Shown piece after piece: positions 50,547 to 59,470 of a stretch of DNA of 64,000 bases (positions are counted from its first letter, which is position 1; every line of letters starts with the position of its first letter). Both the position numbers and the translations under genes were made by a program. The notes below the pieces were generated by a model. That model had not been told where the DNA came from and did not search any database. It saw nothing but the letters and a program-made list of their open reading frames with translations. This stretch comes from Geobacter sp. SVR. Its GTDB lineage: Bacteria > Desulfobacterota > Desulfuromonadia > Geobacterales > Pseudopelobacteraceae. The DNA is taken from contig NZ_AP024469.1 of the NCBI RefSeq assembly GCF_016865365.1, positions 3,750,501-3,814,500 on the forward strand, read 5' to 3'.

Positions 50547-52223
50547 ATCAAAGAACCATACGGCAACCTTGCAGGTTTGAAGACCAGTCAGATCCAGGCC
50601 TTGGAACGTCTGTACCGCAGACGCGTGCCGCAGGCCGAATTCTGTACCCACGAACTGGCTTCACGCCTGGTGGAGGTTTCCGGAGATATCCGGCGGCAGG
50701 TCGGCATTCTCATCAATCGCTACGGCATGGTAGAGTACGTCATCGTCGGGGATGAGCGGGGCCTGGTCATTCCGGAACTGCGCGACTATCCCCTGGGAAA
50801 ACGCACCCTGCGCGGGCTGCGCCTGATCCATACCCACTTGAAAAACGAGCCGGTCAGCGAAGACGACATTACCGACCTGGCCCTGCTGCGGCTCGATCTT
50901 GTGGCTGTGTTGCTTTTCACACCCGGCAGACCTCACATCAGCGTTCAACTGGCTCACCTCTCCCCGGCCCACGGCGGTCCGTCGGCCGTCACCGGTCAGA
51001 TCACCCCCCTGGAGCGGGTGGAGATGGACTGCGTCCATTTCATTCCGGAGCTGGAGGCCGACCTGGAGCGCACCGCCCGTGGCGCGGCCCGGGGGGGCGA
51101 GGCGGTGGAGCGGGCCATCCTGATTTCCGTTACCGTCGGCGGCGAACGCCAGGAAGCGGAAGACTCCATTGCAGAACTCAGGGAACTCGCCCGTACGGCG
51201 CAGGTGGAGGCGCTGGATGCCTTCATCCAGCGGCCGCGGCAGATGAATCCCCGTTTCCTGATGGGCGAGGGCAAGATGCGCGACGTGGTCATCCGCGCTC
51301 TGCAGCAGGGTGCCAGCATGCTGATCTTCGATCAGGAACTGACGCCGGCCCAGATCCGTTCGATTTCCGCCATGACCGAACTGAAGGTCATCGACCGCAG
51401 TCAGTTGATTCTGGACATCTTTGCCCGCCGCGCCAGAACTCTGGACGGCAAGGTGCAGGTGGAACTGGCCCAGCTCAAGTATCTGCTGCCCCGCCTCACC
51501 GGCCGGGGAGTGCAGATGTCCCGCCTGATGGGGGGCATCGGCGGCCGGGGTCCCGGCGAAACGAAACTGGAGATCGACCGGCGGCGCATCCGCGACCGCA
51601 TCGCCAGCCTCGAACGTGAACTGAAAGAGCTCTCCAGCGGACGGGAACAGCGCCGGCGGCGGCGCACCAAGGCAGGGGTCCCGATCATTTCCATCGTCGG
51701 CTATACCAATGCCGGCAAATCCACCCTGCTGAACGCCCTGACCAAAAGCGAGGTATTCACCGAAGATCTGCTCTTCGCGACCCTGGATACCTCCACCCGG
51801 CGACTGCGCTTTCCCCGCGAGCGGGAGGTGATCATCACCGACACGGTCGGCTTCATCCGCTCTCTTCCCAAGTCGCTGCTGGGCGCCTTCAAAGCTACCC
51901 TGGAGGAACTGCGCGACGCCGATCTGCTGCTGCATGTGGTGGATGCCGCAAATTCCCGCTTCGAAGCGCAGATAGAGCAGGTCCAGGCCATCCTGGAAGA
52001 GCTTGAGCTGGGGGACAAGCAGCAGCTCCTGGTTTTCAACAAGATGGACCTGCTGGCCGATCTGAAGAAAAAGGACACCATTGCTTTTCTGAGGGTACGG
52101 CAGGCGGCCCGCTCCCGCGGTGGCATCACGCTCTCGGCCCGCGATCGCGGAACGCTCGCTGCGCTGATGGACGAGCTGCAACGGCGCTTCTGGCCGGATG
52201 AAGTCCCCCCCCTCGCGGATTGA
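50547..52223 (+). CDS. hflX: GTPase HflX (long type), probable ATC start
   Basis: A 558-residue ribosome-associated GTPase. The N-terminal domain (EPYGNLAGLKTSQIQALERLYRRRVP) is of the long HflX type; the helical/HflX domain has QRPRQMNPRFLMGEGK, and the G domain GYTNAGKSTLLNAL (G1), DTVGFIRSLPKSL (G3), FNKMDLL (G4). No ATG, GTG or TTG precedes the conserved YGN block; an ATC at 50547 lies 8 bases after CGGAG, so initiation at ATC is inferred. The alternative TTG at 50577 would remove conserved residues and has only GCAGG upstream. Function: ribosome splitting/rescue under stress. Confidence 0.88.
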   Translation: MKEPYGNLAGLKTSQIQALERLYRRRVPQAEFCTHELASRLVEVSGDIRRQVGILINRYGMVEYVIVGDERGLVIPELRDYPLGKRTLRGLRLIHTHLKNEPVSEDDITDLALLRLDLVAVLLFTPGRPHISVQLAHLSPAHGGPSAVTGQITPLERVEMDCVHFIPELEADLERTARGAARGGEAVERAILISVTVGGERQEAEDSIAELRELARTAQVEALDAFIQRPRQMNPRFLMGEGKMRDVVIRALQQGASMLIFDQELTPAQIRSISAMTELKVIDRSQLILDIFARRARTLDGKVQVELAQLKYLLPRLTGRGVQMSRLMGGIGGRGPGETKLEIDRRRIRDRIASLERELKELSSGREQRRRRRTKAGVPIISIVGYTNAGKSTLLNALTKSEVFTEDLLFATLDTSTRRLRFPREREVIITDTVGFIRSLPKSLLGAFKATLEELRDADLLLHVVDAANSRFEAQIEQVQAILEELELGDKQQLLVFNKMDLLADLKKKDTIAFLRVRQAARSRGGITLSARDRGTLAALMDELQRRFWPDEVPPLAD

Positions 52224-52277
52224 CAATCACCGCAGCTTGCCTGTATAGTCGCAGGTATCCCACGAATACGGAACGCC

Positions 52278-53630
52278 ATGCAGGATCTCAAACATTTAAC
52301 CAGAAAAAAAGGCATATCGCTATTCAGGTCTTCCCAGGAGGGAAGCATCTCACAAACCCTTCGTCCCCCCACCGGCAAACGCCGCCAAAAGCTCAAGCAT
52401 CTGCTGTTGTTTCTGGCCATTGTTCTGGCACTGACGCCGGTCTGCATGCTGATCTATCACCAGGCCCCCAAAGGAGCCAAGGCAATCTCCGACCTGATCC
52501 GTTCGCGCCTGAGTCCGGCGCCTCAGTCGGCTGAAGCGGCCAAACCACCCACCGCCAGCAACTTCGAGATCGCCAGCCGGCTGCTCGATTCCGCCACCGT
52601 CGCGGGAGAGCAGTTCACTGCACGAACCGCTGCCGGCGACACGCTGCACTACACCATCCGGGGAGACCTGCAGAAACGGGTCCATGATTTCATGGCAAGC
52701 AACCAGGTTCCCTATGGCGTATTTGTTGCCATAGAGCCCTCCACCGGCCGCATCCTGGCCATGACCTCCTACTCGGCGGTCGATCCGAACTGGTCGCGGA
52801 GCGCCTTTTACGATCTCTACCCGATGGCATCGCTTTTCAAAATAGTGACGGCATCGGCCGCACTGGAACAAAAACGGATCACCCCGGAAACGGTGATCGA
52901 GTTCCGTGGCAAATACACCTCCGAAAACCCCCGCTACTGGGAGGCCAGTCCGCGCGGCAAGAACACTCGCCTGGATCTGACCTATGCCATGGGCAAGTCC
53001 ATCAACCCCGTTTATGGCAGGGTTGCGGCCGATATTGCCGGGAAAGGTTTGTTGCTGGAGTCGGTCCGCAAATTCGGCTTCAACCAGTCCCTGCTGCCGG
53101 GCACGCCGGTCAAGGAGAGCAGGGCGGCCGAACCTCGGGATACGCATGGCCTGATGCTGATGGGGGCCGGATTGGATCATGAAGTCAAGATTTCGCCGCT
53201 GCATGCCGCCGTCATGATGGCCGCCATTGCCAATGGCGGCAAGATGATGTCCCCCGGTTTAACCGAAAAGGTGACCGATGTGGCCGGAACAGCCAGGGAC
53301 TCTCATACCCCCCGTGAGATCCGCCAGCTTGTCTCCCCCGAAACAGCGGCATCCCTGACGCGGATGCTCTCCAGCACCGTCACCAGCGGCACCTCCCGCA
53401 AGGCTTTTCACGACCGGCGCGGCCGTCCCCGCTTGGACGTGGATGTAGCCGCCAAAACCGGGTCGATCAACGGCAGCGATCCGCGTGGCCATTATTCGTG
53501 GTTTGCCGCCTTTGCGCCGGCTCGCAATCCGCGCATCGCGCTGGTGTCACTGGTCATCAATCAGGATAAATGGAAAATAAAGTCGTCGCAGGTGGGTGAA
53601 CAGGCTTTGCAGGAATTCTTCGGGAAGTAG
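52278..53630 (+). CDS. Penicillin-binding transpeptidase
   Basis: A 450-residue protein with one N-terminal membrane anchor (LLLFLAIVLALTPVCMLIY). The transpeptidase domain has the active-site serine in MASLFKIV (SxxK), KSINP (SxN) and the AKTGSI (KTG) motif, in the usual order and spacing. There is no glycosyltransferase domain, so it is a monofunctional class B-like enzyme, but it is short and lacks a clear dimerisation domain. It may be a morphogenesis or D,D-transpeptidase of unclear role. The ATG at 52278 has a weak GGAA site. Confidence 0.88.
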   Translation: MQDLKHLTRKKGISLFRSSQEGSISQTLRPPTGKRRQKLKHLLLFLAIVLALTPVCMLIYHQAPKGAKAISDLIRSRLSPAPQSAEAAKPPTASNFEIASRLLDSATVAGEQFTARTAAGDTLHYTIRGDLQKRVHDFMASNQVPYGVFVAIEPSTGRILAMTSYSAVDPNWSRSAFYDLYPMASLFKIVTASAALEQKRITPETVIEFRGKYTSENPRYWEASPRGKNTRLDLTYAMGKSINPVYGRVAADIAGKGLLLESVRKFGFNQSLLPGTPVKESRAAEPRDTHGLMLMGAGLDHEVKISPLHAAVMMAAIANGGKMMSPGLTEKVTDVAGTARDSHTPREIRQLVSPETAASLTRMLSSTVTSGTSRKAFHDRRGRPRLDVDVAAKTGSINGSDPRGHYSWFAAFAPARNPRIALVSLVINQDKWKIKSSQVGEQALQEFFGK

Positions 53631-53632
53631 GA

Positions 53633-54361
53633 CTACGGAGCCTGACTGTAGGATTTCAGCAGCAGTTCGCCGTTCTCGATCTCGCCATAGGTGAAGCGTT
53701 CCATCCAGTCTCCCAGCGAGAGAATGGTAAAACGGGGAGACGCAAGTTCCTCGTGGAACGCCAGGTGGAAATGACCGGTGACCAACCCGTCGCAGCCCTG
53801 TTCCCGCAGAGAACGGGCAAAGTCACAGATGATATCGCGGTAGTCCCAGCGAGCCGACTTCTGGTGGTATCCGGCCTTGCTGGTCCGTTGAAGGCGTTCC
53901 TTGATCTGCAATGCCAGGGAGGGGGGGAAATGATTGACCCCCCAGGCGACCAAGGCATTGTGCAACACCAGGCGCAGCAAACGGTATCCCCGGTCGGCCC
54001 GGTTGATCTGATCGCCGTGGCATAGATACAGCCGCCGTCCCTGTACCGTCCGCACGATTGGGCCGGTATGGATCTCGGCAGCCAGCGACTCGCGAAACAG
54101 GGGGCCCAGATGAAAATCGTGGTTACCCTCGAAATAAATCAGCCGGCATCCGCTCCGCTTGAGCGCCATCAGCGCATCCAACAGCGGATCGTGCTGCCGG
54201 AAGGGGTGAGAAGGGAAGCCCAGCCAGAAATCGAACAGATCCCCCATGATGAACAGGGTTTCGGTGGTGCCTTCAAGCTCGTGCAGAAAGCGCAGCAGCA
54301 AACGGTAATTCGGTTCGGTCGGCTCTGTCAGGTGGGCATCGGCCAGAAAAATGGTGCGCAT
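53633..54361 (-). CDS. lpxH: UDP-2,3-diacylglucosamine pyrophosphatase LpxH
   Basis: A 242-residue metallophosphoesterase of lipid A synthesis, cleaving UDP-diacylglucosamine to lipid X. Motifs in order: FLADAHL (D-x-H), MGDLFDFWLG, FEGNHDFH, CHGDQINRADRGYRLLR and VTGHFHLAFHE. Length is typical. The ATG at 54361 gives the family N terminus; a GTG 21 bases earlier is in frame and neither has a strong ribosome binding site. Confidence 0.92.
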   Translation of the reverse strand: MRTIFLADAHLTEPTEPNYRLLLRFLHELEGTTETLFIMGDLFDFWLGFPSHPFRQHDPLLDALMALKRSGCRLIYFEGNHDFHLGPLFRESLAAEIHTGPIVRTVQGRRLYLCHGDQINRADRGYRLLRLVLHNALVAWGVNHFPPSLALQIKERLQRTSKAGYHQKSARWDYRDIICDFARSLREQGCDGLVTGHFHLAFHEELASPRFTILSLGDWMERFTYGEIENGELLLKSYSQAP

Positions 54362-54415
54362 GGGTGGCGATTTTGCTGTCACTCATTGCAGAAGTCAACA
54401 TAATAGAGGTCATAC

Positions 54416-54868
54416 ATGGCACATGTGCACAACATAGAGATAATCTGGGATGAACTGATGGATGCCTTCACGTCGGTCCAGAGCGATCGGGTATATTTTC
54501 TGGACCGTCATACCGGCGAGGTATTCTTTGTGCCCTCGAATCTGGAGGACGAGGAATTCTGGCGTCAAATCGAGACGAATCGCGATCGCTTCCTGGAAAT
54601 TCCGAGCTTCGACTACGGCATGGAACGTCAGCTGATGAAAGGCTTCATCGGAGCCATCGAGGATACCGGACTCAAGGAGCTGTTGGGCGGATCGATCACC
54701 GGCATGAAACCGTACGGCAAGATCAGCGATATCCTTTCCTTCTTTCCCGAGGAACGGGACCGCCTGGTGGAAATGAAGGACGAGTTCCTGGCCAGCCGCG
54801 TCAAGACCTGGCTGACAGCAAACAACCTCTTTGCCGAGACGGAAGCGATGCGGATCCTGCGCATCTGA
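54416..54868 (+). CDS. UPF0158 family protein
   Basis: A 150-residue protein beginning MAHVHNIEIIWDELMDAFTSVQSDRVYFLDRHTGEV. The repeated acidic EIxWDELxxAF and YFLDRxTGEV features, IPSFDYGMERQLMKGFI and KGIS-type KISDILSFFPEERDRL fit UPF0158, a family of unknown function. AGGTC upstream of the ATG. The AI-2E transporter gene starts 10 bases after its stop. Confidence 0.87.
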   Translation: MAHVHNIEIIWDELMDAFTSVQSDRVYFLDRHTGEVFFVPSNLEDEEFWRQIETNRDRFLEIPSFDYGMERQLMKGFIGAIEDTGLKELLGGSITGMKPYGKISDILSFFPEERDRLVEMKDEFLASRVKTWLTANNLFAETEAMRILRI

Positions 54869-54878
54869 GGAGAGCAGG

Positions 54879-55931
54879 ATGAGTCACACCCATACCATCT
54901 CCCGCAGCGATTACGGCAGATTGATCGCCATCATCCTGGTGCTCTGCCTGCTGGCGGCCGTGGGCTACGCCTTGCAGCATACCGTATCGTGCTTTCTGCT
55001 CTCCTGGGTGATCGCCTACCTGCTGGATCCGATCGTGGTGAAAGCCGGGGAGCACGGCGTCAAGCGCATCTACGCTCTGGCCCTGCTGTACGTGCTGCTC
55101 GGCGTTCTGACGGTCTTTTTCCTGACCTTCATGGTCCCGATGATCACCATCAGTTGGGACAGGTTCATCAACGACCTGCCGCTCTATATCCAGAAGATCA
55201 AGCAGATTGCCCTGGAGTGGAAAGAACGCGTCCCTGCCCGCCAGGGGGCGGAGGAACTCGACTGGCTGATCGACACGCTCTCGGGCAATATTGCCAAGGC
55301 CGCCGACAAGGCCGGACTGATGGCCTATTCCTTCGGAACCCGCATCTTCTTCAACCTCTTCAACATCGTCCTGTCTCCGATCCTCGTGTTCTTCATGCTC
55401 TACTACAAGCAGACCATCCTGGAGACGTTCGCCTCGTGCATTCCCGGTCATCGCCGGGAAATGGTGATCGACATCGGCCGGGAGGTCAATGGCAGTATCG
55501 GCGGCTATCTGCGGGGACAGGTGATCGTTTCCATCATCGTCAGCGTGTTGGCCTCGGCCGCGCTCTTCATCCTGGACATTCCCCACCCGTTCTTCTGCGG
55601 CATCTTTGCCGGTGCCGCCTCGATACTCCCTTTCATCGGTGTGTTCATCGCCATCGTGCCTGCTCTGTTCTTTGCCTGGTTCAAATACCAGGCCATGGCC
55701 GGACTCGTGAAAATCGGCATTGTCTTCGGCGTGATATACTTTTTGGAGGGGTATATCATCAAGCCCTTGGTCTTCAAGGAGTCCATGAACCTGAACCCCC
55801 TGGTGACAATTATCATGGTCATGGCGCTGGGGGAAATGCTTGGTTTCTGGGGCATTCTGCTGGCCCTGCCCATTGCCGCCGCCATCAAGATCGCCTGGGA
55901 GCACGTTCTCAGGGGCGATTTCCGGCACTGA
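54879..55931 (+). CDS. AI-2E family transporter
   Basis: A 350-residue integral membrane protein with about eight hydrophobic segments: LIAIILVLCLLAAVGYAL, ALALLYVLLGVLTVFFLTFMVPM, SPILVFFMLYYKQT, GYLRGQVIVSIIVSVLASAALF, PFFCGIFAGAASILPFIGVFIAIVPALFFAWF, then FKESMNLNPLVTIIMVMALGEMLGFWGILLALPIAA. The late block is a family signature. Despite the name, most members are of unknown substrate (ion or small-molecule export). GAGGAGAGCAGG precedes the ATG. Confidence 0.92.
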   Translation: MSHTHTISRSDYGRLIAIILVLCLLAAVGYALQHTVSCFLLSWVIAYLLDPIVVKAGEHGVKRIYALALLYVLLGVLTVFFLTFMVPMITISWDRFINDLPLYIQKIKQIALEWKERVPARQGAEELDWLIDTLSGNIAKAADKAGLMAYSFGTRIFFNLFNIVLSPILVFFMLYYKQTILETFASCIPGHRREMVIDIGREVNGSIGGYLRGQVIVSIIVSVLASAALFILDIPHPFFCGIFAGAASILPFIGVFIAIVPALFFAWFKYQAMAGLVKIGIVFGVIYFLEGYIIKPLVFKESMNLNPLVTIIMVMALGEMLGFWGILLALPIAAAIKIAWEHVLRGDFRH

Positions 55932-56021
55932 GCCTCCCCTTCTCCCTCCGGAAGCACTCACCCCATATCGAGAAGCCCGGCCAGCCCCAGACTCTCGACA
56001 CTACCAAACCGGCAGGTGACA

Positions 56022-58412
56022 ATGACCACCACCATCATCAGCATTACCGGCATGTCGTGCGCCAGCTGCGCTGCCCGGATCGAGGCCCGGCTGGCCACCC
56101 TCAAGGGGATCGGATCGGCAGCCGTCAATCTGGCTACCGGAGAATTGACCGTCTGCCACGACGAGACCATGGCATCCGCCGAGGATATCGCTGCATCGAT
56201 CAGGGAACTCGGCTACGGGGCAAGCCTGCCCGCTCCCGCCGGTGAACTGACCTTCGGAGTCAGCGGTCTGCACTGCGCTTCCTGTGTCGACCGGCTGGAA
56301 ACCGCTCTTCTGGAAAATTCCGCCGTCACCACCGCCATCGTCAACCTGGCCGCCGAAACCGGCTTTGTCCGCTACGATCCGGCCCGTCTGAACCGCGCCG
56401 ACATCTTCGCCATCGTCCATGCAACCGGATACACCCCCCTGGAACTGGGCGAGGCCGAGGCAGCCGGACGCGATGAACTCCGCAGCCAGCGCAACTGGTT
56501 CATCTTCTCACTGGCAGCCTCGCTGCCGATCATGCTGACCATGGGCATGCACCACAACCGGGCCGTAATGCAGCTCAACCTGCTCCTGGCCACGGCGGTG
56601 CAGTTCTCGGCCGGCCTGGCTTTCTACCGCGGCGCCTGGTCGGCCCTGAAGACCCGCAGTGCAAACATGGACGTGCTGATCGCACTGGGCACCTCGGCAG
56701 CCTATTTCTATTCGCTGGCGGCCTATGCCGGGCTGCTCGGCCCCGGGCGGGAGGTCTTCTTCGAGACGTCAGCCATGCTGATCGCCTTTATCCGGCTCGG
56801 CAAGTACCTGGAGGCCCGGGCCCGCGGCAAGGCGGGCGAAGCGCTCAAGAAGCTCCTGCACCTGCAGGCCGACAAGGCCCGCCTGGTAACTCCCGAGGGG
56901 GAAAAAGAGGTGCCCGCCTCGGTCATCCGGGTCGGCGATGTCGTGCTGGTGCGGCCGGGGGAGACGATACCGGTGGACGGAGAGGTGATCGAAGGTAGCG
57001 GCGCGGTGGACGAAGCCATGGTCACCGGCGAGTCCATGCCGGTGCTGAAGCAGGCCGGCGACAGCGTCACCGGCGCCACGATCAGCAAAGGCGGCGTGCT
57101 GAAGATACGCGCCACGCGGGTCGGCGAGGCGACCCTGCTCTCCCAGATCGTCCGGATGGTGCGCGAAGCACAGGGGGACAAGGCCCCCATCCAGCGTTTT
57201 GCCGACGCGGTATCCGGCAAATTCGTGCCGGCCGTGATCGTCCTGGCGCTGGCAACCTTTCTGGTCTGGTTCTTTGTACTGCAGTCCGATTTTCTGACGG
57301 CTTTCAAGTTTGCCATTGCGGTGGTGGTGATCGCCTGTCCCTGCGCCATGGGACTGGCCACCCCCACTGCCATCATGGTGGGCAGCGGCGTTGCACTGGC
57401 ACGCGGCATCCTGGTCAAGAAGGGGTCGGCCCTGGAGATCATCTCCGGTCTGCAGGTGCTGTTGCTGGACAAGACCGGTACCCTGACCAGCGGTGCGCCG
57501 GTCATGACCGACCTGATCCCGGTATCCCGCAGCGTTGACCCGAATCGGCTGATGGAGTGCCTGGCAACCGCCGAGGCCCATTCCAGCCACCCCCTGGCGC
57601 AGGCTGCGGTCGCTGCGGCCGAAGCGGCGGGGGTCAGGCCGGGAGAGGCAACCGCCTACGAGGAACGCGGCGGCTACGGCATCACCTGCCTGTACGGCGA
57701 CGTGCGCCTGGCAGTGGGCAACGAGCGGCTGATGCAGGAGGAAAATGTCTCCATGGCCTCGCTGGCCGACAAGGCCGGAGAACTGGCCGCTGCCGGCAAG
57801 TCCCTGATCTATGTGTCGGCCGATTCCACCCTGGTGGGTGTGGCCGCCTTTGCCGACATGCTCAAGCCCAGCTCGAAACAGGCTGTGGCCGAGCTGAGAG
57901 AGCTGGGGATCAGGACCTGCATGATCACCGGAGATCACGCCGCCGTGGCCAGAGCGGTCGCCGCCCAGGTCGGCGTCGATCAGTTCGAGGCAGAGGTGCT
58001 GCCGGACCGCAAGCAGGAGGTGGTCAGGGAATACCAGCAGCAGGGGCATCTCACCGGCATGGTGGGGGACGGCATCAATGACGCACCGGCACTGGCCCGG
58101 GCCGACATAGGCATTGCCATTGGCGGCGGTACGGACGTTGCCAAGGAGACCGGCGACATCGTGCTGATGCGGGACGACCTGCTGGATGTGGTGCGCGCCA
58201 TCAGGATCGGGCGGGCCACGCTTTCCAAGGTCAAGCAGAACCTGTTCTGGGCGCTGTTTTACAACATTCTGGGCATTCCCGTAGCCGCCGGTCTGCTCTC
58301 GAGCTATGGTATCACCCTCAAGCCCGAATACGCCGGACTGGCTATGGCCTTTTCGTCGGTTTCGGTAGTACTGAATTCGATCCTGCTGAAACGGGTGGAG
58401 CGGCACTTGTAG
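56022..58412 (+). CDS. copA: Copper-type P1B ATPase (CopA-like)
   Basis: A 796-residue heavy-metal ATPase. Two N-terminal metal-binding domains have GMSCASCAAR and GLHCASCVDR (CxxC). The membrane CPC motif reads VIACPCAMGLATPTAIMVG, the phosphorylation site LDKTGTLTSG, with SSHPLAQAAV (HP motif) and MVGDGINDAPAL. CPC with CASC repeats favours Cu(I) export. The ATG at 56022 follows AGGTGACA; a GTG at 56016 is also in frame. It stands alone. Confidence 0.95.
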   Translation: MTTTIISITGMSCASCAARIEARLATLKGIGSAAVNLATGELTVCHDETMASAEDIAASIRELGYGASLPAPAGELTFGVSGLHCASCVDRLETALLENSAVTTAIVNLAAETGFVRYDPARLNRADIFAIVHATGYTPLELGEAEAAGRDELRSQRNWFIFSLAASLPIMLTMGMHHNRAVMQLNLLLATAVQFSAGLAFYRGAWSALKTRSANMDVLIALGTSAAYFYSLAAYAGLLGPGREVFFETSAMLIAFIRLGKYLEARARGKAGEALKKLLHLQADKARLVTPEGEKEVPASVIRVGDVVLVRPGETIPVDGEVIEGSGAVDEAMVTGESMPVLKQAGDSVTGATISKGGVLKIRATRVGEATLLSQIVRMVREAQGDKAPIQRFADAVSGKFVPAVIVLALATFLVWFFVLQSDFLTAFKFAIAVVVIACPCAMGLATPTAIMVGSGVALARGILVKKGSALEIISGLQVLLLDKTGTLTSGAPVMTDLIPVSRSVDPNRLMECLATAEAHSSHPLAQAAVAAAEAAGVRPGEATAYEERGGYGITCLYGDVRLAVGNERLMQEENVSMASLADKAGELAAAGKSLIYVSADSTLVGVAAFADMLKPSSKQAVAELRELGIRTCMITGDHAAVARAVAAQVGVDQFEAEVLPDRKQEVVREYQQQGHLTGMVGDGINDAPALARADIGIAIGGGTDVAKETGDIVLMRDDLLDVVRAIRIGRATLSKVKQNLFWALFYNILGIPVAAGLLSSYGITLKPEYAGLAMAFSSVSVVLNSILLKRVERHL

Positions 58413-58635
58413 GCGGGCAGAGCTGGGGCTGTTGTCGGTAGCGGAACGAGCGCATTGAACGGGCATACGAACTACCCTCGTCTGGTCCTCACCTGTCCTT
58501 CCTGAAAACCTGGGATTCTTCGGCCCGGCCCACCTTCGGGAACAGCATGATCGCCCTGAAGTGCCATCCAGTCGTCATGGTTTAATATGGGTTCACTACA
58601 ATCTAGTCGCTGGCAAAAACGAAACCAGAAACAAC

Positions 58636-58664
58636 TTGACTGATTAGTCAAGAGCCACTATCAT
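58636..58664 (+). promoter_or_regulatory. tetR promoter with overlapping palindromic operator
   Basis: -35 TTGACT (58636-58641), a 17-base spacer and -10 TATCAT (58659-58664) form a good promoter. The palindrome TTGACTGATTAGTCAA (58636-58651) covers the -35 and spacer, so repressor binding would block transcription. A related site lies before the efflux genes at 59380. Confidence 0.75.
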
Positions 58665-58694
58665 TTAGTAACAGGCAACGAAGAGGGGTCTGAC

Positions 58695-59300
58695 ATGAGT
58701 ACGACTACACCGGACACGAAGACCAAACTGATCGATGCAGCCCTTGACCTGATCTGGAAAGGGAGTTACGGCTCCGTCAGCGTTGACGACATCTGTCGTG
58801 CCGCAGATGTACGAAAAGGGAGTTTCTACCACTACTTTCCTTCCAAAGTCGACTTGGCACTCGCCGTCATGGAAGAGTCACACCGGCTTATGGAGCCGGA
58901 ATTCGACGTTATCTTTTCACCGAGAATCCCCGCGCTGCAGCGTTTCGAGAGGTTTGCCGACTTTGTCTACCGCTCCCAATCGGAGGCCGCCGCCAAGTAC
59001 CACCAAGTATGCGGCTGTCCGTGTACCTCCCTGGGCTCCGAGATGGCCGGGCAGGAGGCCTGCATCCGCGACAAGTACGAAGAAATCACTCGACGTAAAG
59101 AGCGTTATTATCAGAATGCGCTGCGGGACATGATCGCCGAGGGGCTGTTACCGCCACAGACGGACGTCAATGCGGTGGCCGAGGAAATCAATACCTACAT
59201 CATCGGCCAGTTAGTCATCGCCCGTATCCAGAACAACTTGGAGCATCTCAAGCGGGATTTGAAAATAGGGCTGTTGAAGATATTGGGAGTGGAGCGCTGA
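58695..59300 (+). CDS. TetR-family repressor of the RND efflux operon
   Basis: A 201-residue regulator. The N-terminal HTH reads KLIDAALDLIWKGSYGSVSVDDICRAADVRKGSFYHYFPSK, the typical TetR pattern. The C-terminal helical domain (100-201) carries CGCPCTSLGSEM and EEINTYIIGQLVIARIQNN, and would bind an effector. GAGGGG precedes the ATG. It lies directly upstream of the RND operon, with a weak hairpin terminator between. Confidence 0.93.
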   Translation: MSTTTPDTKTKLIDAALDLIWKGSYGSVSVDDICRAADVRKGSFYHYFPSKVDLALAVMEESHRLMEPEFDVIFSPRIPALQRFERFADFVYRSQSEAAAKYHQVCGCPCTSLGSEMAGQEACIRDKYEEITRRKERYYQNALRDMIAEGLLPPQTDVNAVAEEINTYIIGQLVIARIQNNLEHLKRDLKIGLLKILGVER

Positions 59301-59347
59301 ACGGGTCACTCTAAGCATGGCCCGTTGCTCCACCGATAAGAGTCACG

Positions 59348-59368
59348 CCGCGTTTTGCGGTTTTTTTT
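59348..59368 (+). terminator. Weak hairpin terminator after tetR
   Basis: CCGC and GCGG with a five-base loop are followed by eight T residues. The stem is only four bases. Confidence 0.6.
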
Positions 59369-59379
59369 GACCCTTTCAT

Positions 59380-59396
59380 ATGACTGACCGGTCAAC
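59380..59396 (+). promoter_or_regulatory. Probable TetR operator before the RND operon
   Basis: ATGACTGACCGGTCAAC contains the perfect palindrome TGACCGGTCA and shares TGACTGA and GTCAA with the site at 58636-58651. It lies about 75 bases before the membrane fusion protein start. Confidence 0.7.
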
Positions 59397-59470
59397 TACT
59401 TAAGGTATTACAATAGTAATCATTGACGGACGCAGCTCGCATAACCGCGTCTAAAGTAAAGGAGAGGGAC

